This document shows positions 15,516 through 23,351 of a stretch of 64,000 bases of DNA, piece by piece. The notes under the pieces are model-generated. The model had not been told where the DNA came from. It saw only the letters and a list, made by a program, of their open reading frames with translations, and did not search any database. The stretch lies in contig JANPBZ010000206.1 in the NCBI GenBank assembly GCA_031430695.1, forward strand, positions 23,998-87,997, read 5' to 3'. The first letter of the stretch is position 1. Each line of letters begins with the position of its first letter. Made by a program: the position numbers and the translations under genes. Source of the stretch: JAENVT01 sp031430695 (lineage in GTDB: Bacteria > Actinomycetota > Acidimicrobiia > Acidimicrobiales > Ilumatobacteraceae).

Positions 15516-16985
15516 ATGCTTCCGCAGGTGCACCCCGGTCTCGCCATGGGCTTTTACTTCTTCCCGCGGGGCGGCAGCGCGCAGGTAGCCCGGTACCTGT
15601 GTCGCGCCCTGGACGGCACCCGCTGGAAGCCGACACTGTTCGCAGGGTCGATCGGATCGGAGTCCGAGAGCTCCGATGCCCGCCGGTTCTTCAGCGGCAT
15701 CGACTGCGAAGCACTCGACTACGCACCGGCCCTGTCGGACTTTTGTGCGGGTGCCGACGCGATGGCTGCAGCGGTACCGATGCCGGCATCGTACGAAGAC
15801 AAGCTGGGCGTGCCCGACCGCATCTTCTTCGAACTCGACGACGCTGCGTTCCATCGACAGGTTGCCAGCTGGTCGCGATTCCTGGCCTCCCACCGTCAAT
15901 CGCGACCTTCCGTGGTGCACCTGCACCATCTCACCCCCATGCACGAGGCGGCTCGTGAGGTGTGGCCCGACGTGCCCATCATCACCCATCTGCACGGGAC
16001 CGAACTGAAGATGCTCTCGGCCGCACAGGGCGATACGACAACCGATGGGCGTGGGCGCTGGCAGCACGAGTGGGTCGAGCACATGCAGCGGTGGGCCGGT
16101 AACTCCGCCCGGATCGTCGTCGTCGGTGCTCATGACGAGCAGTTGGTTCAGAAGTTGCTGCCGGTCGATGGGCAACGCGTTGTGGCAATCGCCAGTGGTG
16201 TCGATACCGATGTCTTCGCTCCACGCACTCGCACGGCGGCCCAACGGAACGCGCTGTGGAACCGCTTCCTCGTCGATGAGCCCCGTGGCTGGCGTGCGGC
16301 CGGACGGGAGGGATCGATTCGCTATCGGGTCGAGGACCTGTCGGCGTTCACCGATTCGGAAGGGCACTCGGTTCCGGTGGTGTTGTTCGCCGGTCGATTC
16401 ATGAAGTTCAAGCGGCTGCAGCTGTTGATCGAGGCCCATCACGCGATGCGAGCGACCACGTCATGCCGCTCGGTGCTGATCGTCGCCGGTGGATTCCCGA
16501 ACGAATGGGAAGGCGAGCACCCGTACGACACAGTGCGACGATTGGGCGCCGAAGGCGTCTTCTTTGTCGGATGGCGAGATCACACCGACCTTTCCGAGAT
16601 ACTCAATTGCAGCGATGTCTTCGCAGCTCTGTCCGTCGACGAGCCGTTCGGTCTCGTGTATCTCGAGGCGATGGCCAGTGGGATCCCACCGATCGGAACC
16701 AGTACAGGAGGGCCGCTGTCGTTCATCAACGTCGATCACGTTCGGCCCACAGGCTGGCTTGTGCCGCCCGACGACGTCGCCGCGACCACCCGGGCGCTGG
16801 TCGAGGCAATCTCGAACCCTGTAGAACGAGTCGAGCGCGGTAGACGAGCTGCGCAGTTCGTTCGCGAGCACTACTCGTGGGCTTCCACCGCGCAGTCGTT
16901 CGCCCGTCTCTACGACGAAGTGACCGACGAGCCAACTTGCTCGAAGCGATCCGGTGGTGCGTTGCCGGCGATCGGTGTTGCGTAG
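15516..16985 (+). CDS. Glycosyltransferase family 4 (GT-B)
   Basis: 489 residues from ATG 15516; ATG 15546 is an alternative. N-terminal acceptor domain with FPRGGSAQVARYLCRAL and VVHLHHLTPMHEAAREVWP; C-terminal donor domain with VVLFAGRFMKFKRLQLLIEAH, FFVGWRDHTDLSEIL and the nucleotide-sugar motif EPFGLVYLEAMASGIPPIGT (ExFGxxxxE). Retaining nucleotide-sugar transferase; acceptor unknown. The 3' end overlaps the convergent DUF6454 gene by 76 bases. Confidence 0.85.
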   Translation: MLPQVHPGLAMGFYFFPRGGSAQVARYLCRALDGTRWKPTLFAGSIGSESESSDARRFFSGIDCEALDYAPALSDFCAGADAMAAAVPMPASYEDKLGVPDRIFFELDDAAFHRQVASWSRFLASHRQSRPSVVHLHHLTPMHEAAREVWPDVPIITHLHGTELKMLSAAQGDTTTDGRGRWQHEWVEHMQRWAGNSARIVVVGAHDEQLVQKLLPVDGQRVVAIASGVDTDVFAPRTRTAAQRNALWNRFLVDEPRGWRAAGREGSIRYRVEDLSAFTDSEGHSVPVVLFAGRFMKFKRLQLLIEAHHAMRATTSCRSVLIVAGGFPNEWEGEHPYDTVRRLGAEGVFFVGWRDHTDLSEILNCSDVFAALSVDEPFGLVYLEAMASGIPPIGTSTGGPLSFINVDHVRPTGWLVPPDDVAATTRALVEAISNPVERVERGRRAAQFVREHYSWASTAQSFARLYDEVTDEPTCSKRSGGALPAIGVA

Positions 16986-17836
16986 GACAGGATTGTGCTC
17001 ATCCCATCGTCGGGCAGGAGATGGAGGATCAGTTGATCGCCACGGATCTCAGCCCATATCGGATTGTGAGTGACGACCCGGCCCGACGCGGAGGAGTAGA
17101 TGGGAAAGGGCACCTCACGCTCCATCACCAGATCGTCGACGTCGAGTAGCCCCAACCCACCAAGCCAGCCTGGGCCGGAGGCAAGCCCGACCTCGGCGAC
17201 GCCGGCGCACAGCAGATGACCATCGCCGAGCCACTGACAGTCCTGGTGATCGACGAAGAATGCTGGATTGACGCGAGCTGCACGCAACTGCCCCTCGACT
17301 GACCAACGATAGAAGCGACGCGACCCCCACGACCACCCGACGAGATCGCCCTCGGGCCCGCATCGCGCGATCGCGCCGACGTGGTCGTCGACATCGAACG
17401 CCCGGTGTGGTCCGTCGCCGGGCCGCATTCGGTACACGGTCGTCGTCGAATCGGGCCGATACTCTGCACACGAAATCCAGAACGTCGTTCCGTCGAAGTC
17501 CATGCCGCCGGGGTGATAGCGCCAGCTGTCACCGATGGGGACTTGTTCGACCAAGTCCCCTCGATCGTCGGCCGCCATCACGTAGCCGCGTTGAGAACGG
17601 ACATCGACCGTCGAGATCCACCATGTCGAGTCGACGAGGGCCATGCCTTGCGGATGGTATGAATCGAAGTTCAGCGCCAACTCATTGACGAGTTGCCACC
17701 TGGTCGTGCGGGTGAACGATGCAACGGTTGCGGCGATCGCGGCATCCGTGCGCGTCTGATTGCACAACATCTGCTGCGAAGTATCGCGGACGCGAACCAA
17801 CGCAGCGTTGATACCCGGCGACGTTGTGGTAGCCAC
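16910..17836 (-). CDS. DUF6454 family protein
   Basis: 308 residues. Repeated beta-strand blocks suggest a propeller: FDSYHPQGMALVDSTWWIS, YHPGGMDFDGTTFWIS, DHVGAIARCGPEGDLVGWSWG, HQDCQWLGDGHLLCAG and VVTHNPIWAEIRGDQL. These match my memory of DUF6454, uncharacterised proteins often exported. No convincing signal peptide is visible at this start (MATTTSPGINAAL), so either it is cytosolic or the start lies elsewhere. Confidence 0.7.
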   Translation of the reverse strand: MATTTSPGINAALVRVRDTSQQMLCNQTRTDAAIAATVASFTRTTRWQLVNELALNFDSYHPQGMALVDSTWWISTVDVRSQRGYVMAADDRGDLVEQVPIGDSWRYHPGGMDFDGTTFWISCAEYRPDSTTTVYRMRPGDGPHRAFDVDDHVGAIARCGPEGDLVGWSWGSRRFYRWSVEGQLRAARVNPAFFVDHQDCQWLGDGHLLCAGVAEVGLASGPGWLGGLGLLDVDDLVMEREVPFPIYSSASGRVVTHNPIWAEIRGDQLILHLLPDDGMSTILSYATPIAGNAPPDRFEQVGSSVTSS

Positions 17837-17877
17837 AGCATGAACATCGGCTGATCATCACTGACGCCTGAGCAAAA

Positions 17878-18123
17878 GTGTTCGTGCCGAACAACCGTCG
17901 ACTTGCCGTGAAGTGGCTTCGAACCGTGGAAGACCCCGGCGATGGCGACGAGCGAAGTGTGCTCTTGGGATGGCTCGCGTTTCACCGAGCGGTGCTCGCC
18001 ACGAAATGCGCCGGTCGCAGCGTTCGGTGGAACCTGCAGAAGCTGGTGGGCGAGTACGCACGCCACAACGGCCACGCTGACCTGCTTCGTGAGCGCATCG
18101 ACGGAGCCACCGGAGAGTCCTGA
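17878..18123 (+). pseudogene. DUF664/DinB-type mycothiol-dependent protein with internal deletion
   Basis: An 81-codon frame joins the two ends of a DUF664 protein. GDERSVLLGWLAFHRAVLATKC is the N-terminal helix; RWNLQKLVGEYARHNGHADL with LRERIDGATGE is the C-terminal signature. Family members are ~165 residues; roughly 90 middle residues are missing at about codon 45. The reading frame stays open across the junction. Confidence 0.7.
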
Positions 18124-18166
18124 GCTGCCTCGCGTTCGCCGTCAGCGTCATCTGCGCGCTGCCGAG

Positions 18167-18841
18167 TCAGTCGCGGTCCTGCCAGGTGCACACGCAGGCC
18201 TCGTTGCCTTCAGCATCGGCGAGGATCCAGAACGACCGGGCGCGCTTGTCGCTGACGAGGTGGCCGCCGGCCGCGATCGCGTCGGCAACGCGCTGCTCGG
18301 CCACGTCGTGAGGCACTATGACATCGATGTGAATTCGACTGCGTTGCAGCCGGGGAGCATCCATCTGCTGGAACCAGAACGCAGGACCGATCCGCAGCGG
18401 ATCGACGAGTGCGATGATCTGTCCGCCGGCCGTTGTCGGCGGTTCGTCGTCGTAGCCGAGGATTGCCTTCCAGAACGGCCGCACGGAGTCGATGTCGAGT
18501 GCGTCGATAGCAACCTCCACACCAAGCGCCAGCCGTGGTTCGCTCGCCAGCCCTGCCTGGGCGGCGCGGTCGGAGATCGTTCTGGCAAGTTCAACATCGG
18601 CGTCCGTCAGACTGCTGGTGGCGTGGGTGGTGAGCGTGACGTGCACATATCCGGGGTACCGGAGGTCGACATCGGGATGGTGATCGGCCTGTTCGGCGGC
18701 GGCGGCAATCTGGCTGATGAACGCCGACGCTGCCTCGAACGATGACGCCCGGAATCCGGCTTCGATTCGACGTACCACGACTCTCCAATCGGGGAGATCC
18801 GTGCCACCATGAAACTGTGTTGCCGAGATCTTGTTGACCAT
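18167..18841 (-). CDS. Pterin-4a-carbinolamine dehydratase domain fused to VOC domain
   Basis: 224 residues. Residues 1-100 resemble PCD/DCoH, which dehydrates 4a-hydroxytetrahydrobiopterin (motif ADHHPDVDLRYPGYVHVTL; TDADVELAR helix). Residues 105-224 form a vicinal-oxygen-chelate domain (LGVEVAIDALDIDSVRPFW, ALVDPLRIGPAFWFQQMD, RIHIDVIVPHDVAEQRV, ILADAEGNEACVC). The combination recurs in actinobacteria, but no reaction is established. There is no phenylalanine hydroxylase nearby. Confidence 0.8.
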   Translation of the reverse strand: MVNKISATQFHGGTDLPDWRVVVRRIEAGFRASSFEAASAFISQIAAAAEQADHHPDVDLRYPGYVHVTLTTHATSSLTDADVELARTISDRAAQAGLASEPRLALGVEVAIDALDIDSVRPFWKAILGYDDEPPTTAGGQIIALVDPLRIGPAFWFQQMDAPRLQRSRIHIDVIVPHDVAEQRVADAIAAGGHLVSDKRARSFWILADAEGNEACVCTWQDRD

Positions 18842-18924
18842 CAGCGCAGCCTACGGACTTTCAGGCGTGGTGATTCTGGCCATAGGTGGCATCGCCGACA
18901 ACCGCTGCTGTGAGCGAGATTCCC

Positions 18925-19093
18925 GCGATGGATCCGAGCAACAGCGTGTCGCGGTCGCCAGGGCCCTCGCCAGCCAACCGGCGATCATCTCGGTGACGAG
19001 CCCACCGGCAACCTCGAATCGCGCACCGGAGCCGAGATCCTCCCGTTCATGCGGAGCGCAGTGCGCGACCGCATGAAGCACTTCGGAGAGTAA
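18925..19093 (+). pseudogene. ABC transporter ATPase remnant
   Basis: The signature and Walker B region of a LolD/MacB-type ATPase remains: SEQQRVAVARALASQPAII in one frame, then GDEPTGNLESRTGAEILPFM through AVRDRMKHFGE and TAA in the next. Walker A and everything upstream is missing, and a single-base shift separates the halves. Positions 19094-19256 hold nothing recognisable. Confidence 0.7.
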
Positions 19094-19256
19094 TCGCCAT
19101 GTTCCGGACAACACTCAAAACCCTCGCTGTGCTCGAGCGAGAGATGGAAGTGGTACTGGTTGAGATCCATGGCGGAGCCTTTCGTGTAGGTGATTGGCTC
19201 ACTCTGCGCCAGCCACCTGAGCCGCCGCTGATGCCGCCCTGACGCGCCCCGGGAGG

Positions 19257-20174
19257 TCAGACCTCGCCGGACGCCGCGATCTGGGTGCGTTCTGCTTCGA
19301 TCATCTCGGCCAGGCGTCGCCGGAATCGGATCCCGCCGCCATCGGTCCGCAGGTTGATGTTGGGCGTCGTCGAGTTGGTCGTGCCCCGCTGCGACGCCTG
19401 CAGGATCACCTTGTCTTCTTCGAAGGCGCTGCGCACTGATGCAGCAAAGCGACGCGAGACATCGGCATCGTCAGGCGCAACGTTGCGCATCTGGAACCAG
19501 AAGTACCTGGTCGTGGTCTCGTCGATTGGTGTCAGGAAGTTGAAGCTGTCCATCGCAAAGGTGTCGGGGTGCAATGGCGTGTGTTCGCCGCCAGCACCGG
19601 CGGGCGATATGTAGGCCTTGATGAGGCCATTGCTGGGGTACCGCACTTCGTAGTGCTGCTTGCGGTCGCAGTTCCCTGCGAACTGGAGGTAGGGGGCGTA
19701 GAACGGAGCAGGCGCGGTGTCGAACATCCAGCGCCAGGTGGTCACGCCATCTTCGGCGATCGTCATCCGCAGTGGTGTTTCGTCGGACCCATCTCCAGCG
19801 AACGAGCCGGGGTGAACCCAGGCGACATGCGATGGATCGAGCAGGTTGTCGGTGATATGCAGGTAGTTGCAGGCAATGACCATGTCATCACCCTCCGTGG
19901 TGCCCCATGTCCGGTCACGGTGAGCGCCGGGCGGAGGGCGATCACTGCCGGGGGCCCGCACGCACGTGCCGGTGCAATCGAAGACCAGCCCGTGGTAGCC
20001 ACACTCGACGTTGTCGCCCTGAACGCGGCCCAGGGACAACGGCACTTTCCGATGCGGACAGGCATCGGCGAGTGCGCCATAGTTGCGCACCCGCTTCCGG
20101 AGAGATCCGGTGATGCTGATGGGCTGGGCGAGCGGGTCGGTTCCGGCAGGAGCGAGATGTAGGCTCAATTCCAT
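19257..20174 (-). CDS. Rieske oxygenase (VanA-like) with internal deletion, possibly non-functional
   Basis: An open 305-residue frame with a Rieske [2Fe-2S] site (CPHRKVPLSLG...CGYHG) and a mononuclear iron site (DNLLDPSHVAWVH). Between APGSDRPPPGAH and WGTTEGDDM, about 35-40 residues normally present (the strands after the Rieske domain, usual motif VWIWMGDP) are absent. The ~25 residues before the Rieske motif also do not resemble the usual NAWYVA start. The C-terminal half is well conserved. Start ATG 20174 shares the CCATGG palindrome with the divergent gene at 20173. I lean to a pseudogene that has kept its frame. Confidence 0.65.
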   Translation of the reverse strand: MELSLHLAPAGTDPLAQPISITGSLRKRVRNYGALADACPHRKVPLSLGRVQGDNVECGYHGLVFDCTGTCVRAPGSDRPPPGAHRDRTWGTTEGDDMVIACNYLHITDNLLDPSHVAWVHPGSFAGDGSDETPLRMTIAEDGVTTWRWMFDTAPAPFYAPYLQFAGNCDRKQHYEVRYPSNGLIKAYISPAGAGGEHTPLHPDTFAMDSFNFLTPIDETTTRYFWFQMRNVAPDDADVSRRFAASVRSAFEEDKVILQASQRGTTNSTTPNINLRTDGGGIRFRRRLAEMIEAERTQIAASGEV

Positions 20175-20481
20175 GGCCACCGCCAAGCTCACACCGCTCC
20201 AGGAACTCGAAGCACGTCGGAACGCACCGGCTGGACCAAAGCGGGTGATCTCCGAGGAGGAGAAGGCAACCCGCCGAGACCGGGTCGCCAAGGCCAAAGA
20301 TGCGCTCGCCCGATCGGTTGGCGCCAAGGGCGAACAGGTCGCACCGGCACGCGCCGCGCTGAAGACCTACCTGCAACGCCTCAACGAGCCCAAGCAGCCC
20401 GACGATGCCCAGTTCGAGGTGCTCATCGAGGCACCATTCAAGGCACCGCCGAAGAAGAAGACCAACGACCGTCGTTTCTGA
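20173..20481 (+). CDS. Small charged protein of unknown function
   Basis: 102 residues, MATAKLTPLQELEARRNAP onward, rich in Lys, Arg, Glu and Ala, mostly helical by appearance, ending with the basic PPKKKTNDRRF. No domain recognised and no membrane segment. Its ATG overlaps the ATG of the divergent Rieske gene within one CCATGG, leaving no separate 5' leader for either; transcripts must start inside the opposite gene. Confidence 0.6.
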   Translation: MATAKLTPLQELEARRNAPAGPKRVISEEEKATRRDRVAKAKDALARSVGAKGEQVAPARAALKTYLQRLNEPKQPDDAQFEVLIEAPFKAPPKKKTNDRRF

Positions 20482-20492
20482 CGATCGCGGTG

Positions 20493-21782
20493 ATGCGACC
20501 CGCAACAGGTCACGTGGCCGAATGCATCAACGCTGCGTTACGGCACGCTGAAGCGGCGGCGCTCGCGATCCTGGAGAGGCGCGACGACGACGCGTTGGCC
20601 GAGGCGGCGGCGGTGGACCGAGCCTTGCCGATCGCTGGTGAGGTTGTGGCGGTCAAGGCCTGCTTCGACGTCGCCGGATGGACGACTCACGCCGGCTCGG
20701 CGGTGCTCGCCGATGCTCCCCTCGCTACCGCCGACGCCCCCATGGTCAGCGCGCTGCGATCTGCGGGGGCGATCGTGTTGGCTCAGACCAACATGACCGA
20801 GTTCGCGTACGGCGCTCTGGGCTTGAACAGCACCTACGGCACGCCCACGACTCCGTTGCGACCGGGGGAGCGACGCGTCAGCGGCGGCTCGACGTCGGGC
20901 GGCGCGGTCGCCGTCGCGCTCGGCTTGGCCGACATCGCCCTGGGGTCTGACACCAGCGGGTCGATCCGCATCCCTGCAGCCTTCTGTGGCGTCGCCGGTT
21001 TCAAACCGTCGCAGGGCCGATACCCATCCGGTGGAATGATCCCGCTGGCGCCGACCTTCGACGCGCCGGGTCTCATCGCGTCCACAGCGGCACATGTGCG
21101 CCGCATCGACACCGCACTGGTCGATGGTGGCCGCGGGCCATCGTCGGCTGGCTCGATGGGTGACCTCCACATGTTGATCCCGCGAGACGCGATCGACGCC
21201 GGTGACACCGATCCAGAAGTTCTGGAGCGGTTCGCGCACTGGCTGCGAGTGCTTGCCGCGGCGGGAGTGAGGCTCACCGAGACCGACCTACCGATGTTGA
21301 CCGAAGCGAGCCTCGCGGCTCGCGAGGGCTCGGTGATCGCGGTCGAGGCGTTCGACTGGCATCGCGATCTGATCGCCGACCAGTTCGACCGATACGACCC
21401 GCGAGTTGGGCCGCGCATCCAGCACGGTGCTGAGGTGCTGGCAAGCGAGTACGTCGCCGCGTTGCGAAAGCTCGGCGACTGCATGCGGCGGTACGACACT
21501 GCGCTCGAGGGCGCCGATGCGATTCTGACGCCAACTGTCCCGGTGCTTCCGCCCCGCGTTGTCGACATACAGACGATGCAGGCGTACCTCGCCATGAATA
21601 CCGAAGTGCTCCGGTTGACCGAGTTCGCCAATCGACTCGATCTACCCAGCGTCAGCCTGCCCGGCGACGTCACCGATCGGCAGCCGATCGGGTTGATGCT
21701 CACCGGTCGGCGAGGCGGCGATGCCGCACTGCTTGATCTCGGCGTGCTGTTGGAACGGTGCATTGCCGCCGCCGGGGAGTGA
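20493..21782 (+). CDS. Amidase (amidase-signature family)
   Basis: 429 residues from ATG 20493 (GTG 20490 also possible). Ser-cisSer-Lys hydrolase: catalytic Lys in VVAVKACFDVAG near residue 55, cis-Ser in SGGSTSGGAVAVALG near 135, nucleophile Ser in GSDTSGSIRIPA near 155. No signal peptide. Substrate unknown. It ends 13 bases before ectC, so the two are probably one operon. Confidence 0.88.
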   Translation: MRPATGHVAECINAALRHAEAAALAILERRDDDALAEAAAVDRALPIAGEVVAVKACFDVAGWTTHAGSAVLADAPLATADAPMVSALRSAGAIVLAQTNMTEFAYGALGLNSTYGTPTTPLRPGERRVSGGSTSGGAVAVALGLADIALGSDTSGSIRIPAAFCGVAGFKPSQGRYPSGGMIPLAPTFDAPGLIASTAAHVRRIDTALVDGGRGPSSAGSMGDLHMLIPRDAIDAGDTDPEVLERFAHWLRVLAAAGVRLTETDLPMLTEASLAAREGSVIAVEAFDWHRDLIADQFDRYDPRVGPRIQHGAEVLASEYVAALRKLGDCMRRYDTALEGADAILTPTVPVLPPRVVDIQTMQAYLAMNTEVLRLTEFANRLDLPSVSLPGDVTDRQPIGLMLTGRRGGDAALLDLGVLLERCIAAAGE

Positions 21783-21795
21783 CTAGCTTCGGCTC

Positions 21796-22182
21796 ATGAT
21801 CATCGTTCGCTCGCAAGACATCGCCAATACAGCCCGCCACGTATCTGGTCCTGGTTGGGACAGCAAGCGGATGATCGTCAAAGGCGATGGCATGGGCTAC
21901 TCCGTTCACGAGACGCGGATCCTGGAGGGTGCCGAGAGCCACCTCCATTACAAGCACCACCTCGAAACCAACTACTGCGTCTCCGGCGAGGGTGAGGTCG
22001 TCGACGTGGCGACGGGGGAGACCTTTCAGATTCGCCCCGGCACGATCTACGCCCTCGATCGACACGACGAGCACATCCTGCGTGCAACCAAGGGCGACCT
22101 GCACCTCGTGTGCGTGTTCAACCCTCCAGTCACCGGAACCGAGACCCACAACGCCGACGGCGGCTACGAACCACCCGACTGA
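21796..22182 (+). CDS. ectC: L-ectoine synthase-like cupin (orphan EctC)
   Basis: 128 residues, the normal EctC length. EctC cyclises N-gamma-acetyl-diaminobutyrate to ectoine. Family features: MIIVRSQDIANTARHV, the cupin core YKHHLETNYCVSGEGEVVD, IRPGTIYALDRHDEHILRA and LVCVFNPPVTGTE. No ectA, ectB or ectD is in the window; the partner gene is an amidase. A solitary EctC may close the ring of another substrate or use precursor from elsewhere. A hairpin follows the stop. Confidence 0.82.
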   Translation: MIIVRSQDIANTARHVSGPGWDSKRMIVKGDGMGYSVHETRILEGAESHLHYKHHLETNYCVSGEGEVVDVATGETFQIRPGTIYALDRHDEHILRATKGDLHLVCVFNPPVTGTETHNADGGYEPPD

Positions 22183-22188
22183 GATCTG

Positions 22189-22237
22189 ACGGAGTGTTTG
22201 GCATCAAGACACCCCGGGCGGGCGCCAGACACTCCGT
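22189..22237. terminator. Hairpin after ectC
   Basis: Arms ACGGAGTGTTTGGC (22189-22202) and GCCAGACACTCCGT (22224-22237) pair over 14 bases with one mismatch (a G-U wobble in one orientation). The loop is about 21 bases and GC rich. It lies directly after the ectC stop and before the convergent bacterioferritin gene. Confidence 0.55.
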
Positions 22238-22306
22238 TGAGAGTATGAGGCAGCTTGCCGTCGACGGCGACCCCGCCACCGCAGTGCCGTCGGCCGCACC
22301 GATCAG

Positions 22307-22780
22307 CTAACTGTCGTGGATCTGCTGAGCGAGGTAGTGCGCATCGCCGACCTGGCGTACGAGCTCGAGCTGAGCCTCGAGCCAGTCGGCGTGAGATTCC
22401 TCGCCCAGCAGGATGCTCTCGAGTAATTCGCGACTTCCGTTGTCACTCAACTCCACGCAGCGGGCGATGCCCCGATTGAGCCGCTCGATCGCCTCGCGCT
22501 CGAGGTCGAGAGCGAGCTGCAGCTTCTCGACGGCGGTTTCTCCGACTCGGACCGTGCCGACGCGCTGAAGGTTGGGCAACCCATCGAGGTACAAGATGCG
22601 CTCGATGAGTTTGTCGGCGTCATGCATTTCGTCGATCGATTCATCGCGGAAGCGCTTGCCCAGACGTTGGTATCCCCAGTTCTGGAGCATCTTCGCGTCG
22701 ACGAAGTATTGGTTGATCGCGGTCAGCTCGCTCGTCAAAACATCGTTCAGCAACTCGATGACGTCGTCGTGGCCCTTCAT
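22307..22780 (-). CDS. bfr: Bacterioferritin
   Basis: 157 residues; 24-mer iron store with a di-iron ferroxidase centre and inter-subunit haem. Using E. coli numbering, Glu18, Glu51, haem ligand Met52, Glu94, Glu127 and His130 are all in place. Position 54, normally a ferroxidase His, is Asp because the sequence reads EMHDAD instead of EMKHAD; a His sits at 53. Downstream of a small protein and a Bfd-like gene on the same strand. Upstream of that operon lies a palindrome of metal-regulator type. Confidence 0.9.
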   Translation of the reverse strand: MKGHDDVIELLNDVLTSELTAINQYFVDAKMLQNWGYQRLGKRFRDESIDEMHDADKLIERILYLDGLPNLQRVGTVRVGETAVEKLQLALDLEREAIERLNRGIARCVELSDNGSRELLESILLGEESHADWLEAQLELVRQVGDAHYLAQQIHDS

Positions 22781-22808
22781 AGTGCTCCTTCGGTAACGTC
22801 GCGACGTT

Positions 22809-23003
22809 CTACGCAGCGTGCTCCGACTGAGTCTTGCCGACGTCGCCGTATTCGGCAAGGAGTCGCTGCAGCTCGGGCCAGCAGCCGCCGCAGCGACTGC
22901 CAGCGGTGCAGAGTGAGGCGAGATCGTCGACGCTGTCGGCGCCAGCACAGATGGCGGCGTGCACCGTGCGGTCGGTCACTGCCTGGCAACTGCACACGAC
23001 CAC
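22809..23003 (-). CDS. bfd: Bacterioferritin-associated ferredoxin (BFD-like [2Fe-2S])
   Basis: 64 residues, start GTG 23003 (GTG 22997 also possible). Reads VVVCSCQAVTDRTVHAAI, then LCTAGSRCGGCWPELQRLL, giving the four cysteines of BFD (CxC and CxxxxxCxxC). Bfd supplies electrons for releasing iron from bacterioferritin. It begins just after the TGA of the upstream small gene and 28 bases before bfr. Confidence 0.85.
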   Translation of the reverse strand: MVVCSCQAVTDRTVHAAICAGADSVDDLASLCTAGSRCGGCWPELQRLLAEYGDVGKTQSEHAA

Positions 23004-23005
23004 GG

Positions 23006-23245
23006 TCAGCCGCCCCGCTGGATCTCGGTGGGTCGACCGGTCTTGACACGGCTGGGAACACCGGCCTCGATCAACGCTTGCGCGGCACGCAGTGGAACAC
23101 GGATGGTGCGGGGGAGCCGATGGGTGATGCCGGTGACTTCGGCGGTGGTGCCCTGCTCGTCGACGGTCAGGCACACGGACTCGACTCGACGGAACCCGAG
23201 CGCGGATACCGACGGGCGTGCGACGCCTGGTACGACATCGACCAT
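23006..23245 (-). CDS. Small protein of unknown function, first gene of the bfd-bfr operon
   Basis: 79 residues. ATG 23245 is preceded by a strong Shine-Dalgarno (AAGGAGG, 5 bases upstream). Sequence MVDVVPGVARPSVSALGFRR through ITHRLPRTIRVPLRAAQAL appears to be a small beta-rich protein with a basic region; no domain recognised. Its position behind the palindrome at 23295 and tight coupling to bfd and bfr suggest a role in iron handling. Confidence 0.65.
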   Translation of the reverse strand: MVDVVPGVARPSVSALGFRRVESVCLTVDEQGTTAEVTGITHRLPRTIRVPLRAAQALIEAGVPSRVKTGRPTEIQRGG

Positions 23246-23294
23246 CCGAACCTCCTTCGCGGCGACGGGCCTTCTCGGCAACCAGCCTTCTCCA

Positions 23295-23320
23295 AGTATA
23301 TTAGGCATACCTAATATACT
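23295..23320. promoter_or_regulatory. Perfect palindrome, candidate DtxR/IdeR/MntR-type operator
   Basis: AGTATATTAGG and CCTAATATACT form 11-base perfect arms around a CATA centre. The TTAGG...CCTAA half-sites resemble boxes of DtxR-family metal regulators, although the spacing is shorter than the classic 19-base IdeR box. It is AT rich in a GC-rich region and lies 50 bases upstream of the bfd-bfr operon start. It is also just past the end of the acyl-CoA dehydrogenase gene coming from the other side of it. Confidence 0.7.
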
Positions 23321-23351
23321 TTGCAACTGATTGCCGAGAAGTGAGGTTCGT

